Shown in pieces: positions 1 to 10,270 of a DNA stretch of 27,673 nt. The DNA lies in contig LSSN01003218.1 in the NCBI GenBank assembly GCA_001970855.1, forward strand, positions 1 through 27,673. The letters run 5' to 3'. The notes below the pieces were generated by a model. It did not search any database, was not told where the DNA came from, and saw only the letters and a list, made by a program, of their open reading frames with translations. Every line of letters begins with the position of its first letter. The stretch's first letter is position 1. The DNA comes from Smittium culicis (Eukaryota > Kickxellomycota > Harpellomycetes > Harpellales > Legeriomycetaceae). Position numbers and translations under genes: made by a program.

Positions 1-422
1 GGCGGTTTTTATACTTGTCTGGTATCATGTCAAGTTTTGTGACATGAATTTTGTTATACTTTTTATCAATTTAATTAATTAAAATAGTCATTAGTGTGTC
101 ATTAAACTGTCAAATTTTGGTTGACATCATTATTATATTCAATGAGGTTAAATTTTGCAAGATGATTTTCAGAAAATACAAGAAAAACCAGAAGCTTAGA
201 ATCAGATTCCAAAGAGAATTCTTTGGGCGATTCTACACTTCCACATATATATTGGTAACAGCAACGATGAAATAGCCAATTTTCAAAAGATTGAGAAAAT
301 TGAAAAGAGATTTACAAAGAAAAGTCAAAAAAAAGTAGATAATTCGTTGTATATATTGACGTGGTTGGTTGGCTATAGAGGGGGGATGTATTGGTATTGA
401 TGTAGGCTGAAGCAATGCATAT
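1..422. other. 3' flank of the unknown gene, no gene seen
   Basis: No convincing coding region. The stretch is A+T-rich and downstream of the minus-strand gene that stops at 423. It holds two small related hairpins (25-47 and 108-126) and a minus-strand open stretch at 233-415 that reads as low-complexity hydrophobic sequence and is probably chance. A weak donor-like GTATAT just before the stop of the unknown gene leaves open that the gene continues into this flank. Confidence 0.5.
25..126. repeat. Two copies of a small TGTCAA-TTTTG-TGACA hairpin
   Basis: Copy 1 has perfect 8-bp arms TCATGTCA (25-32) and TGACATGA (40-47) around AGTTTTG. Copy 2 has perfect 6-bp arms TGTCAA (108-113) and TTGACA (121-126) around a similar T-rich loop. 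The loops resemble each other, so the unit itself may be repeated. They could be RNA hairpins in the 3' UTR of the minus-strand gene or a protein-binding dyad; the sequence does not decide. Confidence 0.4.
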
Positions 423-1381
423 TTATTTTCTCATGATATACAAGACTTGACTTTTAAACAGTTCTTTGAGTTCATCTGTGGATTTAGAGTCTATATCTAA
501 GATACTTGGTTTTTTGGCAGTTTCGGAATTTGGAATGGCAATAGGCGTAGTAAAATCCTGCAACGAATCGAACAAAAACGTGTACTTGTCGTTGGGCACA
601 TCGACCCATAAATCGTCTATTTCCTTAACAAATTTCGATATTTCTTTGTTAACTAGATCGTCTCTCTCCTTTTGCTTGAACCGCCTGGTATCTGAAGGCG
701 CCTCTTCGTCATTTTTACCCGTCTTGGTTCCTGTCTCTGATTTTATTGGTTGCGCCGATTTCTTATCAGTACTTGTTTCCGCGCCCTGATCGCTTGTAGC
801 TGCTGGACCTTCGCACTCGTCTGTAAACGCGTTTTTTTCTTTTCTGAACACTAACTGCTCGTTAATCTTGGCCGCCAATTCGTCCCGGCGGCTGTCGCGC
901 ACCCGGTTTTTGTGCTCGGAGTACTTTAGAATCGAATTCAAATCGATTTCTATCGGCGAAGATAAATCAATGTCCCGAAAATTGTTGTACATCTTCACGC
1001 TCCTATTTGTGTCAACGCCTTTTTGCTGCAAATACTCGAGCAGCTCGAGTTTTGCCAAATCTTTTGAATCGAATTTAGCCGTATTGGTAGCATTAAGAAA
1101 CTCTGGATTTTATTTAACAAAAAAAATAACATTATGGTTCATATTTATCTGAAATATTGGTATGAAAAGGTTTGTTGAAATAGCTATGAATTTAATTTAC
1201 CTTCATCGATATCATGCAATCTGTATTGTGTTTTTTTGGAAGTTTCGTTGTTTTTTAAACTAGTGCAAGTGCAACTAAATGTGCGGTTATAAATGATTTT
1301 ATTGCGAGTGCAAATGCGTTTATTTAAAGGTGAGTATAATACAAAACTATTTCTGAAATTGTAAATAATCGATAATTTCAT
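423..1381 (-). CDS. Unknown protein, presequence-like N-terminus, two exons
   Basis: Not recognised. Model: exon 1 at 1381-1201, intron 1200-1103 (GTAAAT donor, CAG acceptor), exon 2 at 1102-423; 286 aa. The phases fit: the split G|AG codon gives Glu, reading HDIDEEFLNATNTAKFD across the join. Residues 1-40 are basic and hydroxylated with almost no acids (RNSF, LNKRICTRNK, YNRTFSC), like a mitochondrial targeting presequence. Residues ~60-150 are charged and probably helical. A low-complexity Thr/Ser/Glu/Lys linker follows, then a K/E-rich C-terminus ending in LYIMRK. Exon 2 is far richer in G+C than the rest of the window, mainly in its first half. The opposite strand also has shorter open frames here, but the minus frame is longer and its protein composition is more natural. 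A mitochondrial ribosomal or assembly protein is possible but unsupported. Exon 2 is firm; exon 1 and the exact C-terminus are less so. Confidence 0.65.
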
Positions 1382-1404
1382 GTTTGGTCTACTCTAAAAA
1401 AAAT
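1382..1404 (-). promoter_or_regulatory. Splice-acceptor-like T-tract+AG 12 nt before the unknown gene's ATG
   Basis: On the gene strand a run of eight T ends in AG at 1395-1394, followed by 12 nt and then the ATG. It looks like a 3' splice site of a 5'-UTR intron or of a trans-splice acceptor. The same arrangement occurs at the other three genes in the window. Confidence 0.4.
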
Positions 1405-2897
1405 TTTTTATCAAGCGTGTGAAGGTATAGTTCTTATGTGAAATAGCGGTTAGTAATTAGTGTGAAATTATATACGCTTTAATCTTTAAAGAAAGAAAAT
1501 ATTGACTCTATATAACAATAATTTTAAAAAATAGTATTGCTTTATTAAACAATTGTAGGGGAATAAAATTTCTGGCACAAAACATTTTGGCAAAATAGGA
1601 TCATAAATCGCATTTTTTTTATTACAAAATCTGCTTTATGTAAAAATTATACTATTAGAGTATATGTTAGAAGATTCACCATTATTGGTCAAAAACAGCA
1701 ATAATTATTGGCTATTCTTGTTTTTCTGATCAAAATTTATAAATGCTAATAAAAAAACTATTTTTCTTAATCTCTTACTCTATATATAAATTGGAAGTTA
1801 TAAATTATAAATTGCCACCATGTATATATATGTATGAGAGATTCGTTCGAGGTGCGGAACTTTTCATACTAAAAATTTCGTACTCATATGCTTTGACTTT
1901 ATTTTTAAACTTTTTTAGAAAAAATCATCAAATGAATTGACTGATACTACCTATAGATTTATCTAATTCAAGTGAGTAAATAGAATTTCTAAGAAAATAA
2001 GCTCCGTCTCACCAAAGGATATCTTTTATTTCAGCTGGTTCAACTTCTACAGGATAAAAAAACATTTAAACTTGTTTTATAATGAGTCTGCTGAGTTTTT
2101 TAATGTATTGAACATTATTTTAAGCTTATAAGTTAGTTTTCACGATAAATCTCGGTTTATTTATATATTTCAAAGTCTGTATGAGAAGATTTTATATTTT
2201 AAAAAGTATTCTTGGTCCATAAATCATTTTAGTCCTTAGCCAAATAATTTAAAGACGATTTTCTATATTTCTAAAATATATTTTTTTGATTACTATTAGT
2301 GCAAAGTAAGAATTTTGATTTAGATACTTGTTGATAATAAGAAAGAATAGAATTTCAAATCCGAGATTCTTAGTTAGGAAGCTCATAATAATCATTTTTA
2401 AGCAGCGAAGGCGAAATAAGTCGTTTTTAATGCGAGCTGAACGCTGAAATCAGAACTTTTAATAGCCATGAAGTGATTTTAATCTGATTTTGTGAGATAA
2501 TACCTCGAATATAATATCCTAATAACTTATTCCCTTCTCCCTGAGGATTAGAAAAAAAAGCTTTGTTCATTAAATTATAGAGGAACACAATATTTGAATG
2601 CTCTAATTTCTATCCAATAGATATTTTTATTCGCTGAGCCAATAGTATCTACTATAATTCTGCTCATTTAACTCTAAAGCTTGAATAAATGGCGGCTATT
2701 GGCTAATCGCAGTTTAGGTTTCAAGTTAATATATCAAACTTTAACTTTTCCTATTGCTTATAAACTTGTAAAATAAAATAACTTATTTACGGCTCCCATA
2801 ACCAACTTGGTTTCTCTTTAATTATTCCTTAACTATATACTCTTGTATTTTAATTATTTTCAGTTTATAATTACTTTTATACTTTTTTTTTTATCCA
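1405..2897. other. Divergent upstream region of the unknown gene and the phosducin-like gene
   Basis: A+T-rich and without a credible gene; a plus-strand open stretch at 1743-1940 is low-complexity and unsupported. It carries five CCAAT cores: ATTGG at 1684-1688 and 1707-1711, about 300-330 nt before the minus-strand start; CCAAT at 2614-2618 and 2639-2643 and ATTGG at 2698-2702, about 210-300 nt before the plus-strand start. CCAAT cores are the binding site of the NF-Y/HAP complex in fungi and animals. Confidence 0.45.
2614..2702 (+). promoter_or_regulatory. Three CCAAT cores upstream of the phosducin-like gene
   Basis: CCAAT at 2614-2618, CCAAT at 2639-2643 (both followed by AG) and ATTGG at 2698-2702 lie within 89 bp. 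Three such sites in a short A+T-rich stretch is more than expected by chance. That they are a promoter element is inference. Confidence 0.35.
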
Positions 2898-2909
2898 AGC
2901 TCGTCCTTC
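2883..2909 (+). promoter_or_regulatory. Splice-acceptor-like T-tract+AG 10 nt before the phosducin-like ATG
   Basis: A run of ten T (2883-2892) is followed by ATCCAAG, with AG at 2898-2899 and ten nucleotides to the ATG at 2910. It may end a 5'-UTR intron or receive a spliced leader. Confidence 0.4.
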
Positions 2910-4108
2910 ATGGATTTCAAACAACTTAACCCTATCCAACCAAACTTAAATCATGATTCTGCAAGCGATGAAGAAATAGATTTGGGAAACCAAAAGCCAG
3001 AAAAAAACAAAAAGGTAATGCTAAAAACCTCCTGATATATTTTGATTTATTCTCATAACTCATATCATTGATTTTTATATCGTTTTTCTGTTTATAAGGA
3101 AGTTGAAAAGTACGAAGAATACTTCGATCGCCAAAATGGCCCAAAAACTGGCCCTAAATCTGTACTTGCAGATTTTAATTATAAAAAAAAATTAGATTAT
3201 GAAGACTATATAAATGAAAAAAACGAGAAAAGCGAGTTTATTAAAGCCAAACATTTAAACTACAATCCAAAACCTGCCGATACTATGTGGACCAAAAAAG
3301 AAGAGGCTTCTAAACAAAGCGAGAACGATTCCTCCGATTTGGGGTTATCTGAATTAGATAGCGACGACGAAATTTTCGAAGAATATAGGAGGCAAAGAAT
3401 TGCTGAAAATAGCAAAAAGATGAACTCGTAACTATATTTTAACATTATTCTTTTATTCTAATTTTTTTAAATCGTCGACCATTGTGTTTAAACATCGTCT
3501 TTAACAATTTTAACCTCTTTTTTTTTAAATTATAAATATCAGCCTGGGATATGGAATGCTTAAACCCGTTTCAGCTATAGAGTATACTGATATTGTTGAA
3601 AAAAACTCATCAACCGATGTCTACATTATTATTCTCCTTCACTTACATGTAAGATTTAAGTTACACTTACTTTCAATACTGTATAATTGCACTTGTAAAA
3701 AATTTTTTACACTTTCATTAGGAAATTTTATAATTAATATGGATAAATCCCTTTTTTCATACCAATTTTTAAGAACCAGATCTATATACATATAATATCA
3801 TCGATTATTGAATCTCGAATTTAATTTATTTATTTCTAATCATTTAACGATATTTCGTATAGAACTTGCCTGAATCAGAAATGTTCAAATCAGAACTGGA
3901 GAAATGTGCAAAGCGTTTAAACCATATATTCTTACTAGTTGATGCCATTGAGTGCGGGTTTAAGGACCATGAAGTTCTTCCTATCTTACTCATTTACAAG
4001 AATGGTGAGCTCGTTGGCAACCACGTTAAAGCAAATCAGTCGTTCGAGTTTCCAGGAAAATTTAATGATACTATGATACAAAAAACCTTTCTTGACTCCT
4101 TAACTTAG
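2910..4108 (+). CDS. Phosducin-like protein (PhLP1 type)
   Basis: Four exons: 2910-3014, 3099-3427, 3543-3648, 3863-4108; 261 aa, a normal length. Donors are GTAATG, GTAACT and GTAAGA, all acceptors end in AG, and the phases agree. The N-terminal part is acidic and contains GPKTGPKSVLADF (about residues 48-61), matching the TGPKGV-DW/DY signature of phosducin and PhLP1. A second acidic stretch leads into EIFEEYRRQRIAE, the helix before the thioredoxin fold. Residues ~145-261 form that fold: LGYGMLKPVSA, a hydrophobic strand ending HLH, and VLPILLIYKNGELVGN, the conserved cis-Pro strand region. In other eukaryotes PhLP1 works in the cytosol with the CCT/TRiC chaperonin in folding and assembly of G-protein beta-gamma dimers; that role is inferred from the family. 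The gene converges on the methyltransferase gene, with 440 nt between stop codons. Plus-strand AATAAA at 4404 is a possible poly(A) signal. Confidence 0.92.
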
Positions 4109-4548
4109 ATAGTAAAAATATTCTAAAATGAAACTAGCTTTAAAAAATCCTTGTAATTGTTTTTCAATACACGAAATTTAAACTTCAATTTTTTTTTCTT
4201 TCTTAGCATCTGGTAGACACTGGAATTAAAAATTTTTTCTACTTGATTTTCTGCCTAATTTTAGTTAATATCTAAATTAATTTAATCGACTTTTGACCTT
4301 TGATATCAATTAGACTTGTCTTTGACCTGCTAAAAACTAGTCAATCAAGCTGTAATAGATAACTTGTTTCAAAAACCCAATAACAGTTTACATTGTAAAA
4401 TTTAATAAAAAATACAAAGTTTTGTAAATAAAAAGTTTTCTTTCAAATAATAAAGTACATAAAAACTGCAAAATTGTAAAATATTATCACTTTTTTAGTA
4501 AATAAAATGAATCCTCAAAACCCCTCAGAAAAAAAAAAATCAAACTTG
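4109..4548. other. Convergent intergenic region with a possible poly(A) signal
   Basis: Both neighbouring genes end here. It is A+T-rich and contains no open frame of note. AATAAA at 4404-4409, about 295 nt after the phosducin-like stop, could serve as a poly(A) signal for that gene; no equally clear hexamer was found for the minus-strand gene. Confidence 0.4.
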
Positions 4549-6315
4549 CTATTTTGGTTTAATGGCCACTAGTAAAGGTGCTACGTAAGTGTGTAAAGAC
4601 ATGCTTTTGGCATTTTGTGAGTACTGCACTTTTTTAGGGATGTCGTTCTACAATAAAAAAGCAAAATTTTGAATTATTCAACAACTTTAAAAAAAAAAAA
4701 TTCTTTTTATTATATTAAATATAGTATGCAAGTCATAATGAAATAAAAATAAATGAAAATAGATTATACCTTATTTTTAATTTCAAATCCTATCTTTTGC
4801 ACTAGATCAAGCACTTCCTCATAAGTCAGTTCTATAGACAGCTCACCAGGAGTGTTTTCAAAATGCCATTGCAGCGGTCCAAAATTAATCCACATTCCGC
4901 CTTTTTCAAGAGTATTATAGATCGTTTTCAAATAAGAAACTGGATTTTTTGCAGTATCGATAAAAAAGCAGGTCACAACCACATTCCAAGACTCTAACAA
5001 ATTAAAAAAAACGATGATTGTGATAAATAAAGAGGTATATTGGAGCTATAATTGGAAAACAATCTTGTAGTATTAACTAAATGAAGCTCGTTTTTGAATT
5101 AGAGAAGAACAGAATTAGGTATGGATGTTTTAATTTTTGAAAAGCATAAATATTTTTGTTGTATACGAGATTTATCAGTACCTTTATCATCCTCATACAC
5201 CTCAAGAAAATCTCCGCCTACAATAGAAAAGTTTCCGATATTTTCTTGGCTTATTCCAATCGGTATATCAGGAATAGAAACGCTTCTACATTGTTCTTTC
5301 GCAGAAAAAACATTTGAAAAATCGTGAATGAATGGATATATTAGAATACTTTCGGGATCACTGCAATGATTTAGTATATAATTCGACGTAATCAGCTATT
5401 GTGGCATATTTTGATTTATATAAATTAATCAAATTTTCATTTATATTTTTAAAAATTGATAGGAAATATGAAAAACGAGCCAATATATATGTATATGTGT
5501 TGGCAAGTGTAGACATACCATGAGATATGAAAATTCGTTTCCTTGGCAAGTGTAGCCTAAACTCGCGATATCGTAAGCTAGTCTACCAAGCCCAGCGCCT
5601 AATACTAACACTTTTACATTTTTCTTGTGCGAGTATCCTTCTAACTCGCTATAATAATGCTCTATTAGCTTTATTATTGGGCTATAAGTAGATTCGCGCT
5701 CTTCTTTTCCCTCATAAGACCAATCTCTGACCAACATTTTCATCATTGATAATATCCTCTCAAGACTACTTATTTCTGCTGGAGGCATACCAGAATCGAT
5801 TCTTTCATTGTAAAAAATTTTAACCCGCTTTATTATAGCAAATTCAATTTGAAATTTAAAACATATGCAAAATTGTTATTTTGTTTTTTTTTTTTTTTTT
5901 TGGAAAATAGAAACATATAAATTCTTAAATACGTCAGTAAAAAGTAAAGAGTAAAGAGTAAAAATAATACCTCAAGGAAAGAGTCTTTATTTTGGTCAAA
6001 ATTTTCGGGCATTGGAAACAAGCCGCTATTAAGGATAATCTCGTTATTTCCGACTAATTCGAGTATGAACCCGTAGTTGGTTTCTATCATGTTCTTAATA
6101 TTGAATATACGCTGTAACACGCCTGTTGAAAGAACCATGCTTCTATCCTCGGGATTTAGCAAGTCTATATTCTTGAGTCGATTTTCTACACAGCATTTCA
6201 AAGCGTAAAATTTATAAAATAGAAAGGCCGAAACAACTTCGCCTAGTGCTTTTCTTTCCTCCGATTCTTCAATGGAAACGCCGTCTAAATCACCTTGATT
6301 TGATAAAGGTTCCAT
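4549..6315 (-). CDS. N2227-family methyltransferase, carnosine N-methyltransferase-like
   Basis: Five exons on the minus strand: 6315-5971, 5827-5519, 5395-5182, 4993-4770, 4647-4549; 396 aa (human CARNMT1 about 409). All introns read GT-AG and the phases join cleanly. Order: N-terminal helical region (residues 1-115), VRDWS (148-152), the SAM-binding GAGLGRL (192-198), CQGNEFSYLM, the motif SNYILNHCS, GGDFLEVY, TCFFIDTA with Asp302, and WHFEN with His333. Asp302 and His333 correspond to Asp316 and His347 that contact substrate in human CARNMT1, with the same spacing. The family transfers methyl from S-adenosylmethionine to the imidazole N1 of the histidine in carnosine or related peptides. 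Fungi are not known for carnosine, so the substrate here is open. The first exon could extend to an ATG at 6420, but an acceptor-like AG two nucleotides before 6315 and the family alignment favour 6315. The acceptor of exon 2 (5828) is weak and the least certain junction. Confidence 0.93.
5879..5970. repeat. Simple repeats inside intron 1 of the methyltransferase gene
   Basis: The intron contains a run of about 20 T on the plus strand (near 5881-5900) and short tandem copies of AGTAAAG (about 5940-5962). On the gene strand the long A run is near the acceptor side instead of a pyrimidine tract, which makes this 3' splice site atypical. Such runs are also prone to sequencing length error. Confidence 0.6.
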
Positions 6316-6340
6316 TCCTATATGTGAAGAAAAAAAAGAT
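6316..6340 (-). promoter_or_regulatory. Splice-acceptor-like tract+AG 2 nt before the methyltransferase ATG
   Basis: On the gene strand a T/C-rich tract runs into CACATATAG with AG at 6319-6318, then GA and the ATG at 6315. This supports 6315 as the translation start and suggests a 5'-UTR intron or trans-splice acceptor. Confidence 0.45.
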
Positions 6341-6412
6341 ACTCTAGGAATTTGGGGTATACAGCAGAAGCTTATTTTGCTTTCAGCAAGTCTAAAATTT
6401 AAAGTCGAAACT

Positions 6413-6428
6413 AACACCAATGGGTGTT
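6413..6428. promoter_or_regulatory. Palindromic CCAAT element upstream of the methyltransferase gene
   Basis: Perfect 6-bp arms AACACC (6413-6418) and GGTGTT (6423-6428) flank AATG, embedding a plus-strand CCAAT at 6417-6421. It sits about 100 nt upstream of the start codon. A protein-binding dyad is possible; that is inference. Confidence 0.35.
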
Positions 6429-7720
6429 CCTAGAAATTCAGCAAATGGCAACACAGATTTTAATTTGCACTCAATGAAATCGTGAAATTTATTGATTTGT
6501 TTTTTTACATACCAACTTGTAATACTATTCAATATTTGCCTTTTTTATGCTACTCCTTTCGGTCAAAAAACACTTTAGTTCTAATCAAAGAAATTCACAA
6601 AGCTCAGCTTATATTTATTATATACCTATCTTTGCTTGATTTCTCAACCAAAAAAAACTCATTCGTAATATCAGTAACAAAATTCAATGAAAAATTGAAT
6701 AGCGCTCAGAGCGAATTTTGTTGCAGCTATTCCATAATTTGGATACCAGTTAACATTTCTCATAAAAAACTCATTTTTTTCTACTACAATTTTTTTGCCG
6801 ATAAGAGCCATCTAAATATATCAATCTTTAATATCTCGAAATTTCTCGCAATTAAAGAATCCTCAAACCAGCCAATAAAAGTTCTCAAAAATTAATGATA
6901 AAAACTTAATATACACTCAAGATTCCAAAGTAGCGATAAGATTCAGAATAGACATGGACGTGAGTCAAGATGATTCTCCTGTATGAAATCGATATATTGA
7001 CTAAAATGGAGGATTCCGTTTGAAAATTATCCAAAAACAACGATGAACTTGTTAGTAATAATTCATAAGACAGCCATAGACTTACCTCAAAGGTTCTTTG
7101 GGCGAAAAGTGTTTATCAATATAAAAATTGATCAATAACAGCTGCAAACTCTTAAGAATTACAATTGAGCTGATACAATCTGGTATAATAAGAAAGAATT
7201 GGATTGAACTTATCACATTCTAGTTGGCAGAATTCGAAATGGCCGCCGAAGCTCATAAATATAGATAATTTTACTCTATTCATTTCAAGCCAGAAAACGC
7301 ATTCAAAAGTGAAAGAAGGCTTAAAATTCAACATAAAGACATTCATATAAAATTTTGAGCACTTTCAAATTTTCTAAAAGACACAAGATACTGACCTTAT
7401 ACAAGTTCTCGAAAGGGATATATGGGAAGCAAACAAGAAATTCTGATCAGCTTATAAAAATAAATATTGATAAATATAAAAGCTCTTAATTGTGAGAAAT
7501 TAAGCAAATTTTTTAAAAATAGTAATAAATCTACTATAGTATCTAGAAAATGCTAGCTACCAATATTTTTGATGATAAAATGAGGAAAATTAAATGTTTC
7601 ATGAAGAGTACTCCAAAATTATTCACTTACAGTAAACTCGAATGATATTAAATAAATGAATGCAATTAACTAGCTAAGAGAACTGGAAAAAGAAGGGGGG
7701 AAACCATAAATAAAAATTAT
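6429..7720. other. A+T-rich non-genic stretch
   Basis: A 137-codon plus-strand open frame at 6482-6895 is the largest here. Its product is hydrophobic and Phe/Ile/Ser/Lys-rich with no recognisable motif, it has no splice context, and it overlaps the upstream region of the minus-strand methyltransferase gene. I do not call it a gene. The rest has only chance-length frames. Confidence 0.45.
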
Positions 7721-7723
7721 AAA

Positions 7724-8526
7724 AAATTAACAAAGCCAAAAAAAATAGATCCTCGCATAATAGTAAAAGAAAAAAATTTCAATTTTAAAAGAACCCTAAA
7801 TTAGACTAATAAATCATATACTCACACTATTATATACAGTGACTATAAAACCGTCCGAATCTTGGATAAAGCGTCGCGTGAATCAAAAAAATATGTGGAA
7901 TATTCCTCAATAAATCCATAGACGACTTAAATTATCAAAAACCACATATTCAAGGATCATAATAAACTACAATTACTAAACTACCAATGAAATCGATGAG
8001 CCATAATCCACTCAATTCATTCCTAACAGGAAAAAAAGGGCTTTTGGCTCCAAAAAATTAGCTAAATCTAAGAGATCTGAAAATTACAAAAAATAGAGTC
8101 AATAAAAAAAAAAATCCTCCCAAAAAAGATTATTAAAATGGTTTCAAACTAGATAATAAAGTTTATAATCACACAAACACTATCATCAACGCAAAAAAAA
8201 AAATTTAAATCAAAAAGAATTTAAAGCTATTGTTATACTTTAAAATCATAGCGATTCAATAAAAATTAATGGAATATTGATAAATAATATATGCTAGATT
8301 TAAATTATAGTCAAAATTTTACCAAAGAGCCAGAATTTCTAAGATAGAGTAGTCTCATCTATCATTAGTTCCCTCGATGGTAATACCAGATATATATGCG
8401 TTAAATAAAAACTTCAATATCTCATTTGAAAAATATAATACACTAATAAATGTATTTAATCCAGAAACGGCGGAATTCAACCATCTGTTAGGTGGATCCA
8501 GATATAGGAATAAAATTGTCAAATAA
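7724..8526 (+). pseudogene. Possible relic of a coding sequence, plus strand
   Basis: Two pieces read like protein despite interrupting stops. From 7724 to 7921 one frame, broken by one TAG at 7802, contains YSDYKTVRILDKASRESKKY before a TAG at 7919. From 8353 to 8526 another frame gives 57 codons without ATG, including VFNPETAEFNHLLGGSRYRN. Between them a piece begins KSMSHNPLNSFLTGKKG (from about 7987). No domain was recognised; a decayed transposon protein is a guess. Open stretches of this size are not rare by chance at this composition. Confidence 0.25.
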
Positions 8527-8639
8527 TATGAGTATAATCACTTTTTTTTTTCACAGAAAGTTTATTAAACATGATTTAAAAGTATACTAAAATCTATCAA
8601 AAATTATTTAAAAAGTTAAAAAAATATTGAAAAAATACT

Positions 8640-8720
8640 TTTTCAACCGACCCCCCTCCGCCGCTCTAGCAGCTCCGTACCCCCTGGGCATTGGTTCAAG
8701 TGGGCTGGTGAATCACGTAT
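8640..8720. repeat. G+C-rich island A
   Basis: About 80 bp with runs of C and a CCGCCG segment, sharply unlike the surrounding sequence. Its core at 8699-8714 matches 14 of 16 bases with a core at 17334-17349. It may be a remnant of a dispersed repeat. Confidence 0.4.
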
Positions 8721-10270
8721 ACTTTGCATTATAAGTGTTCTGAGAATAACCACTTGTTATTGTAATGGCATGAGAACTCCAAAAAACATATCTTATTTTC
8801 AAATATATAAAATCAATAAAAACTGTTGTAAATTTATAAAGATAAACAATATGTGAGAAAATTATAAGAATAAATTGTGATTCTTTAACAGAGTAAAATA
8901 CTGAAATTGAAATTGAAACGCAAAATGGAGAAAAACCTGCTTTAATAATTAGTAAATACCTACAATTAAAATGGGATGTGTAGGTTTTATATTCACATCA
9001 GGATCATAGATTCAAATTAAATAGCTATTATTACAATAACTTGATACGTTTTCAAAGTGGTAAAAAAAAATGCATACATGTATGTGGAACTGTAGAACCA
9101 GACAAATAATTCTCTATGTAAACTGAATGTATACTTTTTGTTATATCTTCTAAGTTATTAAATCGAAACTTTTTCGATTTATAGCAAACTAATAATTCTT
9201 GCATTTATATATTTCGGTAATGATTATTATCCAAGTTAAACTAAAGAATCTTTTTAGTACATCAATATTTAGATATATGTATAGAAACACCGTATAATTC
9301 ATATTGTCTATCAGATGCTCAATTAATGTATTAAATATACAATACTCTGTTTCTTTTTTATTTTCTGAAAATCATCTATTAAAATTAAATTTTAATGATT
9401 ATAATAATGATTCCAAAATAAAATTGGTTTTTTAATGAAATAATCTAATGGAAATAAGTTTATAGTTGTAAATATAACAAAATTCACGTATAAAAATGAC
9501 AAAGAAACATCATCAAAGAATGGAAATGATTTAAGGGAAAACGGAAACAATTCTAAAAAAAAAAAAAGAAGTGTTATTTCATCTAAAAAACTTACTTTTT
9601 TTTTTTGGTTAAATTCTATTAATAAATTTATCTAACTTAATAATTATACAAATCGTATTTCAAATATTAAATTCTTTATTAATAATAAATATTAATCAAA
9701 TAACATCCAATATCAATATGAGCACTATGAAAAGACTCTCAAACTAGCTGAAGAGCTTAGCCTCACTAGCTGACTCTTCTACATACATTTGGGCCATTAT
9801 AATAGAAATATACTATTATTCAAAAATAATAACTATAATAGATTTTATAATTCTAAAAAAGATATTCGTACCAAAAAAATAAGTAAATAAACATGATTCA
9901 GTAGATATAAAATTAAAGCTTAGAATTAATCACATTTTTGTATAAATTATCAAATAAATTGTATAGTTAATTTTGAAGCTCAAGTAGGATCGAGCTTAAC
10001 CATAAGATAATTAAAAAATTCGCATTATTAGGAATATAATAAAAACTTAGCACCCAGAGATATGAAACAAAATCATATTAAACATATCCCAAATTAAATC
10101 TATTAAGTGTCTACAAAAAGTTAACTAGATTATATATGGTTTTGATGTCACAATAGACCCTAAAATCTGGTTAAAAATAAAGTGTGATACCAAACGAGCA
10201 ATATTACTTTTTTATTTCAAGAAATTATTAACAGATTATACAGTTTAAATTGACAAATAACAAAATCTAA
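8721..10270. other. A+T-rich non-genic stretch
   Basis: No gene called. A plus-strand frame at 9444-9635 is open for 63 codons and encodes an Asn/Lys-rich peptide (NGNDLRENGNNSKKKK) but has no ATG and no homology that I recognise. Poly(A) and poly(T) runs are frequent. Confidence 0.45.

Noticed and set aside
466..1152. Plus-strand open frames at 466-789 and 868-1152
   Set aside because: They are antisense to the longer minus-strand exon, and I see no splice signals or protein family supporting them.
1320..1345. Plus-strand donor-like AAAGGTGAGTA after a short ATG frame (MRLFK)
   Set aside because: No partner exon was found, and it is antisense to exon 1 of the unknown gene.
5361..5363. CAG acceptor at 5363-5361 for exon 3 of the methyltransferase gene
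   Set aside because: It would drop the conserved segment SNYILNHCS and put the phase out. The acceptor at 5397-5396 restores both the frame and the family alignment.
6316..6420. Start of the methyltransferase at the upstream ATG (6420)
   Set aside because: It would read through an acceptor-like tract. The extra 35 residues are hydrophobic and do not match the family, while 6315 gives a normal length.
6482..6895. 137-codon plus-strand open frame upstream of the methyltransferase gene
   Set aside because: Hydrophobic, low-complexity A+T-driven composition, no motif, and it overlaps the likely promoter of the minus-strand gene.
8680..8715. Possible tRNA (GGTTCAAG resembling a B box)
   Set aside because: No acceptor, anticodon or T stems could be paired around it.
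9444..9635. 63-codon Asn/Lys-rich open stretch
   Set aside because: No ATG and no recognisable domain; a few stretches of this length are expected by chance over the whole window.
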